A DNA stretch of 64,000 nt from Pachyseris speciosa (Eukaryota > Cnidaria > Anthozoa > Scleractinia > Pachyseridae). This document shows, piece after piece, positions 25,614 to 34,500 of the stretch (its first letter is position 1; every line of letters begins with the position of its first letter). The notes below the pieces were generated by a model, which did no database searches, had not been told where the DNA came from, and saw nothing but the letters and a program-made list of their open reading frames with translations. A program made the translations under genes and the position numbers. The DNA is taken from NCBI GenBank assembly GCA_016490735.1, contig JAEMWC010001372.1, positions 5,001 through 69,000 of the forward strand. Direction: 5' to 3'.

Positions 25614-28600
25614 CCTTTGTTTACCCATTTGTACTTTTTGTACCAACCTGAGAGCAGAATAGAGGAGGATAATAACAAGTTACCCACGGGTATCTTTCCT
25701 TTTGCAAATGGTTGGCTGCACCACACATTTGTAAATTTGCACTTTTCCTCGGTGCACCAGTAGAGGACTTTTACCAAGGTGCCAATTTCTTTAAGGACGC
25801 GTGCCTCTGCAGAACCAGCGCATATTGGACATGACGCAAACAAACTGAGCAGGTTTGTCTCGAAAACCAATACCTTTTTCTTTTGGGATATTTAAATACC
25901 TGAGTAATGATTAACAACAACAGGATCAATTAGTCTTAAGAGGACTTAACGAGATAAGGACTTATATCTCTCTGTGCATGTTGGAATATTACCTTTGCTG
26001 CGACATATGGGGCGGCGAAGTCCTTTCTGAGTGCCCTTGTTGGCCTTCGTTGATCCAATACAGCAGAGTGTTTCAACATCAGTGGCGTCCAAGGATGGCA
26101 TCTCCTCCTGAGGATTCAGTTTAGACTCGTCTGCGTTGTGCCCACTTGTGGAGGGCTTTTCCTGATCCGTTGTCTCGTTCACGTTGCCGCTCAAACCCCA
26201 TTACAAGCTGTTTTAAAATTAGATTTCTATGAGTGTAAGAGGTTGATTTAAAGAGAGCAACATAACTAAACAAAACTGGTTATAGCATTCCAAATGCTTG
26301 ACATTTCGGCTAAAGGACTCACCCTGTGTGCAGTAAGTTTTGATAGAGCTCGGCTACTTCTTTTTGGTGTCATAAACGTTCCCATCTCGTCATGCTTACT
26401 ACCTTTGTCCTGTTTAGGTCTCTGTACTGGATGCTTTCTTTTAAGACTACGGACAGCGTCGAGTTGCTCAGGTGTTGGAGTAACTTGAATCGTAGGGACA
26501 GCTGTTTTCTTTAATACTAATTTCGTCGAAAATCCAGCCAGTTTCGCGCCCCATCCGTCGTAACAATCTGCTGCAAAATGATTGCTACATATGTGGCCAA
26601 TACCAGGGATGAAGTCGTCATTTCTTTTCGCTTGTACAAACGCAATCCACTTGCTCCGTCGCGGTTCTTCATCTTCGCCTGGAAACTGGTGGAGGCTAAC
26701 GTTATCTGCGTTTGTGTTACTGCAGAACATTACGCTGCAACGCTCACCAGGTTCTCTCCTGTTCTTGCCCTTTCCCTTCTTTTTTTGTTTACCGTGGGCC
26801 ATTATGCTGCTTTTCCTCGCTTTTACAGTTATGTAGTGTTTACCCGTTACACGTACGGTCAAACCACGGTGGGGCTTAGCTCAGTCGTACAGACAATAAC
26901 AACCACTTCAACTTGCGCTATAACAGCGACTACTTTACTGGAATCAACCACTTTTTTTTTATAAGTGTTTACGTAAATGGCTGAATGAAGAAGCAACACA
27001 GGAAAGGGTGTATTCATAGCTGATCCTTGAATTGTGCTCAATAATGAGAAATAATCATGAGTCATCGACAAATCATCATCCAGAAAAGCCACGATTCACA
27101 AATACGTGCACAAGCAATTTGATATCTTGTTACGTAACTTAAAGTCTGTACGGAGTTCCTCGCAGCAGCCACAATCACAATGGTGAATTCATTTCTCATT
27201 TTATATGTATTTAGACCGGCAGACAAATAAATTTACGTCGACGTCTTTATAGGCTTGAGTAAAATCAGTATTTGAGATAATGCTAAATGAGTAACGAGAA
27301 AAGAAACCAGAAGCCGTCGCGAATCTGGGCTGCTTTCAGACTGCTGCGTTGTTCAAAGCTTGTGACCTTTGGAGACTATGTTCGAGAACACAATCCCCTT
27401 TCTGCCTTGAAATTATTAAAGTTGAGAACAACTAAAGATAACTGAATTATTTTTATTTTCGTCAAGCCGAGATAAAAGTTTGCACTCGGGAATGTGATGT
27501 GCGTGTTTTAAGATACGTAACTAAAAATATATGCACAAAGTTGTTGACCTCTGAGGAGCGATGTGAGGGGATTTCTTTCATTTCACATTCAAAGAAAATA
27601 CACAGAAATTTCGTTTGCCGCTTTTACCAAACACATTTGATAACTTTCACGTACTTACAACTAAGACCCGCTTAATTTGCGATATCACCGTACTGCATTC
27701 TCTTGGCAGTATCGCCTATTTAACTGTTTTTCTGTAATTGCAACCAAGTCCTGATAAGCCTTACACACGTGTGACATAAAGACCCCACGTGACCTCTAAA
27801 CCAAGCTTTTTCAAAATGGCCGCCAAATTAGCGAAAAGAAAAATTTGTAATTAATTTATTTTTGGCGATAGAGTTAAATTTTTTTCTGAGAATTATTATT
27901 TGTGCTATAAAGATTTTATACAAAAGAAAAAAAAAAGGTGCCAATTTTCCCGTCAGTTGCCCTTTAAATACCAGTAAACTGTGTGAAAAATCTTTCCGCT
28001 TTGGGTATACCACCAAAAAATTATAAGGAGAGTGAAAGTATTTAATACATTGTCTTCAATGCGGACCTTGGTATGAGCTGTATTTTCTCAATAATCTGCT
28101 TGTTTAGTTTTCTATATCATGTCGTGGTATAGAGCACCAAACATACTGAAAAACCTGAAGAAGGCAAGAGGACAGGCTCTAGGTAATGGGAAGATTTGTC
28201 TTCGTCTTTGAGGACAATAGAGACGGAGCCGGTAGTCTCAGTAACGAAGGCTAATATGAGTGGCTGAAATCACAAGCCGAACCGTAGCGAAGCTATCAAT
28301 ATTGAAAGCAAATTGCGCAAAAACTTCATGCCTGTCATCGCTGGGCATTTGTAAGAAAGTAAGTTGACAACTGCAGTAACTTACCAGTACATGTTTTCCC
28401 GTTTTCCAAATATCCAACACTGCATATACAAGTGTAGGATTCTTGGATATTATTGCACACGGCATTAATATCACAACTGTGTGAGTTGGTAGAACACTCG
28501 TCAAAGTCTAAGAAAAATCACAAGAAGGGTACAACTTTATAGTGTATATGTCGTATTAATGCCAAAACCTCAATTTCTCAATAATTTATGTGTGAGATTG

Positions 28601-29452
28601 CGATTATTCTTATATGTTATGCAACCAGCAAGCGGAACTCTCAGTGAGAAAGGTTAATGTGAGTGACTGAAATATGTAACTGCCAAATTGCTTCAAACGC
28701 TGCTTGTCATCTGCAGTCTGTGATTTTTCTAGTAGACCATTATTTCCTTCAGGCAGAGAAGCCAACAAAACTCAATGTCACTGGATAATCAGCTAATTCA
28801 CTCACTTAAAGAAACTGCACTTGAATGAATAATTTGACAAATAAAGTAAGATACCAGTACATATTTTCCCGTTGCTCGAATATCCAACATTGCATGTACA
28901 AGTGTAGGATCCTTGGTATTATTGCACACGGCATTTATATCACAACTTTGTGAGTTGGTAGAACACTCGTCAACGTCTAAGAAAAATCACAAGAAGGGTA
29001 CAACTTTATAGTGCATTATCTCTTATGTCGTATTAATGCCAAAAACTCAATTCCTCAATAATTTATGTGTGAGATTGCGATTCTTCTTATATTTTGTGTA
29101 ACCAGCAAGAAGGACTCTCAGTGAGAAAGGTTAATGTGAGTGACTGAAATATATAATTGTCAAATTGCTTCAAACGCTGCTTGTCATCTGCAGTCTGTGA
29201 TTTTTTAGTTGACCATTATGTCCTTCAGGCAGAGAAGCCAACAAAACTCAATGTTACAGGATAATTAGCTAATACACTCATTTAAAGAAACTGCACTCGA
29301 ATGAATAATTTGACAAATAAAATAACATACCAGTACATGTTTTCCCATCGCCTGAATATCCAACATTGCAGGCACAAGTGTAGGATCCTTGGATATTATT
29401 GCACACGGCATTTATATCGCAACTGTGTATGTTGTTAGAACATTCCTCTATA

Positions 29453-29511
<59 letters not shown>

Positions 29512-31508
29512 CTTGTTTCTTGGGTAGAATGTATTTCGTAGAGCGCTCAACTCATTTGATTGAGGAGCATTGACTATAACTTCACATGAGTTCAGGCTTC
29601 AGGAATAATCATCGTTTTATTGCGACAGTGCTGTTTCGTATGGTTCAAAATTATATGACCACACTCATCAGGCAACTTTAACGATTTATATATATATATA
29701 TCTTCAGGGCATATTATTATGTTGTGAATGGAAGTGGACGTATTATAACGTTTCCCCGTGAGATTTTCGCCGTTTTTTTCGCTGTTTTTTGTTGTTTCTG
29801 TTTTCTCTCTGCAACCAGTTACAGGCTCCGGTAAAAAAAAAAAACAACAACAAGAACAACAACAACAAAACAAAACAAAGGTACAAAAAAGGTAAACGCT
29901 AAGTAGCTGTAGTACGTGCTTCCTGACTTGCTTCTTGTGAAAATTGAAATGAAACCCAGTTTATTGATCGTTTTCATTTTATGTCCCCCATGTGATCCCC
30001 TGCTGTGTCGATACAATTAATTTGATAGAAGGCTATTTCGGATACAGCTCGAAGCCAAAAAAGGAAAGACCCAATACCTCTGCAAAAGCTTTAGGTTGAG
30101 GGATTTGTACCCAAATTCTTAAGTCTTCTTGAACGAGATTTGTTGCACAATTCCAGCTACCAACTGCGAGTGTGAAAGGAGCGCAAGTGCTCTAAGACGG
30201 CTTCACATTTACAACAGAGCCGTCACAGCTCAAGGTAGGCTCTCTCGTTAATGCGAAGCGGTAGATATGTTTGCCCAGAAGCATTCAAGGAGGCTTGATC
30301 TTGGCACACTATTCAACGATTAAACACAAAATCCATTTCCGCCAAGAAATTTTTCTTAAGTATTGACGTTTTTAGTTTGATCTCGACTTTCTAACTTTCT
30401 ATGTAACGTCCTTCAAAACGCACGAAATGAAGTCTTCAACGGCCAAATTTTTCAAAATTTCCCAGGGGAGTATGTCCTCGGATCTCAATAGAAACTTGGG
30501 CCTACTGCGCTCCTAAGTTCCAGCCTTCAGTGCTTGAACGTATCTCCCCATGCAAAAAGCTGTCTACAGGCCTGAGCTAACATTTTCAGATTGTCATCAT
30601 GCGAGAGATTAGGCTACGCCAAAGACGAATGAGAGAGCGCGGCGAAGTCGTTTGCTTTCATTTCAGTCCACAGAAATCCTGGTATGTAATTTGCTTTATG
30701 TTCCTTGTTTCACCTTCAGTCTAATTAAAGCAGGCCAATTGTTTGATCATCTCAACATCTCTCCTATAACGTAATAGCTTTTGCCTATTGAGGCAAGAAA
30801 CATGGAGAGCGGGCCCTTCCTGATCTACAGCTACGAGACTCGGTTACGTTCAAGTGAAGTTGGAGCAGCAAAGAGGGTGGAAGACGCTCGGAAAAGTCCT
30901 AACGAGAAACCCTGCTCCTATGTTGAAAGCACAAAAGCTCTTGTTCATGCCTTTGTTACTTGTCGACTAGACAACTGCAACTCGCAGCTCATTGGGTAAC
31001 CAAAGTGTCTGATCATCAAGCTTCAGCGCATTCAAAATTGCGCTGCGCGCCTTGTAGCTCGACAGCCTACAGCTGCGCACGCAAGTCGTTTCCTTATAGC
31101 GTTGCATTGGCTTCCGGTGGAGCAGCGAATTGTGTTTAAAGTTTTATTATTGACATACTAGGCACTTAATAACTTAGCACCTCCTTACATAAGTCAGCTT
31201 TTAGTCGGCTATAATCCACCAAGGAATTTAAGATCTACTGGAAAACATGTCTTGGAAGTCCCTAAAGCACGTCTTAAAACTTATATCGGCGCCCCTAAGT
31301 TATGGAATGATCTGCCCTCTGAAATTAAGCTAAGTCCTTCAGTGACTGCGTTTAAATCACGCTTAAAAACTCATCTTTTTAGAATTGCTTTTAGATGATT
31401 TTTATGTTCACATTTAATTTAGTTTAAATTATTATATATTTAGTTTAGATATTTATTTTATAACTGTAAAGCGGTATAGAGCTCCGTATATATCCGCTAT
31501 ATAAATGA

Positions 31509-31553
<45 letters not shown>

Positions 31554-34500
31554 CATTATTATTATTATGTAACAAGTCATCTACAATCCCTTCAGTGTGG
31601 TGCGTAGACCCTGCAGACACCTGCGCGCAGGGAGCAGTACTGGTAGAGTCGAGATTGCTGACGAGCAACAGTTGGATCTAGAGATAGAGTCGCAAGCAGA
31701 CGATCCAGGCTCAGAATTTCTACTTCTTGAATAAGAACAGTGTGAATGATATATGAAATAAATCATATGAAAGTATGGTCCTCGCAGTCTCAGTACGAAA
31801 TTGGTGCAATTGCGAAAAGAAGCCTGAAACAATTCAGGACTTCAACGGGGTTTGAAGAGGTGACCACGCGATAACGGTGCAATGCTTTAACCAACTGAGC
31901 TATGAAGCCACTGACTTTGGGAGCAGGTCAATTGTGGGTTCATATGTTCAATGAAAGAAATGAGTGTAAATGATGAAATAAATCATATATAAACTGCGGA
32001 ATTGTTGTGAACGCAAAAAAAAAAAAATTGGTTGGTCGACGGTTGTAGTAAATGGTACGCATGAAACACCCAAATGAAAATTTTCGTGGGACTTGCGTGT
32101 TCCATTTACACAAACGGTCGGGTTTACAACGATCCAATCCGAAAGGCCTGGAAATGGTTGAAATGAGCAAATAGAATGCACATTTCCGTTTGGAAATTTT
32201 GGTCTACCTTTCAAAAGAGTCCGTTTTGCCCGGAAATTTTCCATTGGGAAGACCAAAATAGGCTTTTCATTTACATTTCAACCGAAATTTTTTTGGTAAA
32301 TGGTAGGCAACCACAATATTTTTTAGTCGCATCCCATTCTAAACTTTAACTACAGTCAACTCTCTCATTTCTCGTCAGCGGCCACCTTCCGTAAACGACC
32401 ACTTTGCAAATAACCGTTTTGTTTTTCAGTTTAATACTGTTTCAAGAGCTCTCTCGTAAGCGACCACTACTCAAATTTCTTAAGCGACCGCGACCAAGTT
32501 TTAGACCAGACGTTTCACATATTCTTTTGTTTTCTGTTTTCGGTAAGCGATCACCCAAAATGATCGCGTATGATCGCTAGAAAATCTTAACTAATAAGAG
32601 ACAAAAGTTCAGTTTTAAATAACGCTAAACGGGCTGATTACAAATAATAATAGTTTACATACAAAGAAGATGCCGATAATTAGATTGTGAGGTAACAGGA
32701 ATTCTTACAGTGATTTGTTGCAAAATGTTACAGTAGAAGAATCAAAGTACATTGTATTGTAGTTTTCCCGAAAAGTGTTGCATGTAAAAAATATTATAAC
32801 TTAGTTTATATTTGCATAATTTTAGCTGACAAGGTAATATCTTTATGTAATTGCAGTCAATCCAGTATTGGGCTTATTTTGTTGATTTTTCCCGTAAGCT
32901 AGCACCTCCCGTAAGCGACCACTCTGTCGTGCACCCAGGGTGGTCGCCTACGAGAGAGTTGACTGTATATCCAAACCGGAGGAAGAGGAGATTTAACTTA
33001 AGAGGGCTCAATCGCTCATTACATTTTCAAAATGCAGTGAACGATTAAGCTCTCCCAAGTTAAATCTAACATCTCAGCGAGTGCCATGTAGTTTTGGGAG
33101 TTTTTCAAGAGGCTGTTTTCTTTTCTTTTGTTTTTTTCCACTGAATAATTTAATTGATGTGGAAGGTCTCCCTTACAAGAAATTGGTGGAACAATAGGAA
33201 CAAATTTTGAGAGGCAGGTTTGCAGAAATTGGATTCTTTCCGAGTTGTTAATAAACATTTAAGGAATGACCGTGGTAAACATTGGAGTTACCAAAGCGGA
33301 AAGGACCACTGTTCAAACACTAGCCTACGAGCAAGCTCTCTATTGGGCCCTCACGCAAAATTTGTTTTGGGCGCGAGTGGCGGGCGAAGCGAGAATCACC
33401 GCTTGCTTCGCTCGCCACTCGCGAGACTTGCGTCCGAAAGAAATCTCGCGTGAGACCCAATAGAGAGCTTGCCAGCAGGTTCTTCAAACACGAGTTGCTA
33501 TCGCTATAGTTTACGTCTGCAACATAAACCATCGTTAACACTGAGTTAACTGAATCTCAAACTAGCCAGGTTTTCTCCAATGGAACAGACTCATTCATAT
33601 ATAATAAGTATCATTGTTTAGTTACTTGGTTAGTTAGTTAGTTTAAATTAGTCCGTCGCCAATGTGTCCAACACAAAGTTTCTTACCTGTTTCGCAGTTT
33701 TTCCCAGTGAATCCTTCTGTGCAAACGCACACATAGCTGTTCTCCTCGTAGAGTGGCACACACTTGCCATTGTTCTCACAAGGCCAACTGCTACACTTTG
33801 ACTACAAAGAAATCGTAAATGGTATCAGTTACTTTGCATATAACAGCTTTGAATTAGACAAAATAATGTATTGGCAGACGGCAACTTTTCAAAGTAAATG
33901 CACTGTAAGAAGCCGGCTGTTTGACCGTGCTTCATGGGTCGATCTGTCTGAATGGAAACTGAAAGTAGTTTGATTTTCAGACGCTAAATCAGTTTACTTT
34001 GCCCTTTTAGTATAATACATGCAACATCAGCTTTTTACAAGAACGGAGTTCCCCCTCGTATTTTATACGAGCGATACCGCACGCTGACTTCATACTACAA
34101 AGCACTGAGTCCAAATATCACTCAGTTAAATAATCACCTTCGGCAACGAGTCTGGCAGTATATTTTTACTGTGTCGTTTATATGCAATATAAACTTTTTA
34201 TAACAACGGAGTTCTCCCTCGGATTTTACACCAGCGATGCCGCACGCTGCGGACTATTCACAAAGTACTGAGCCAACTATCACTCCGTTCAATCACTGAC
34301 TCCAGAGGAGTCTGACAGTGTATTTTAAGCATATCTGAACGGGAAATTTGTATAGAATTCGTCGAGCAAGTGAAAGCACGGCAGAAGTGATCGAAGCTTA
34401 AAATACGCAAGGTCTACGCGACTGACAAAGGTACAGATACGTCAAACTCTATACCTCCTAGCTGCCTTTTACTGTGGGCATTTAAGTCTGTGGGTGTTAT

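Larger units (their letters stand above)
23645..26802 (-). pseudogene. THAP-Kolobok-like transposase, eight exons, broken
   Basis: Exons inferred from splice sites and conserved blocks: 26802-26323 (THAP finger), about 26190-25993 (low-complexity linker), 25873-25648 (CPIC...CTEEKC, then SQPFAKGKIPVGNLLLSSSI), 25453-25192 (SISERTFYSHTSSYVNP, then CAKFGSFTLIEQQ), 25066-24891 (SNEVRNSARMEHEGL, IITDRH, and FDIWH in a shifted frame), 24749-24489 (GLCKKIDKLAKKKDC ... NSDRYPECGHGD), 24396-23979 (HTAFSYWGMYTR, LSALHYNENADRMQ), and 23835-23645 to the stop. The blocks match Kolobok-type transposases, which cut and paste at TTAA. A 14-bp tandem duplication, a frame change before FDIWH, a degraded donor and an extra segment near 24130-24210 disable it. 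Confidence 0.78.
21232..27963. mobile_element. Kolobok-type DNA transposon carrying a P2X7-like gene
   Basis: The left end AGTGCAACCGACGG and the right end (complement) AGGGCAACTGACGG form about 14 bp of terminal inverted repeat. TTAA is immediately outside both ends (21228-21231 and 27964-27967). Subterminal inverted similarity continues further in: GGTCACGTGG followed by TCACACGTGTGTAAG occurs on the left (21396-21427) and inverted on the right (27764-27795). The 6.7-kb unit holds two convergent genes: a plus-strand P2X7-ballast-like protein (21446-23045) and a minus-strand THAP-Kolobok transposase (26802-23645). TTAA target sites plus THAP-containing transposases are known for Kolobok. The transposase is broken, so this copy cannot move by itself now. 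Confidence 0.82.
28385..29453 (-). repeat. Tandem exon-intron duplication of the EGF unit
   Basis: Three EGF exons (28385, 28855, 29331) recur at about 470-bp steps. The introns are also copies: AAGAAAAATCACAAGAAGGG and TTATGTGTGAGATTGCGATT occur at matching places after 28508 and 28977, and CTTCAAACGCTGCTTGTCAT near 28691 and 29168. Recent unequal exchange best explains this. Confidence 0.88.
29508..33686 (-). other. Intron with SINE, LINE and MITE debris
   Basis: The separately listed elements lie within it. An A-rich tract occurs at 29830-29880, and 30086-30780 holds nothing I recognise. Confidence 0.5.

Noticed and set aside
25575..31568. CRISPR-like regular repeats
   Set aside because: Regularly spaced similarity here is microsatellites and EGF exon duplication; there are no short identical repeats with unique spacers.
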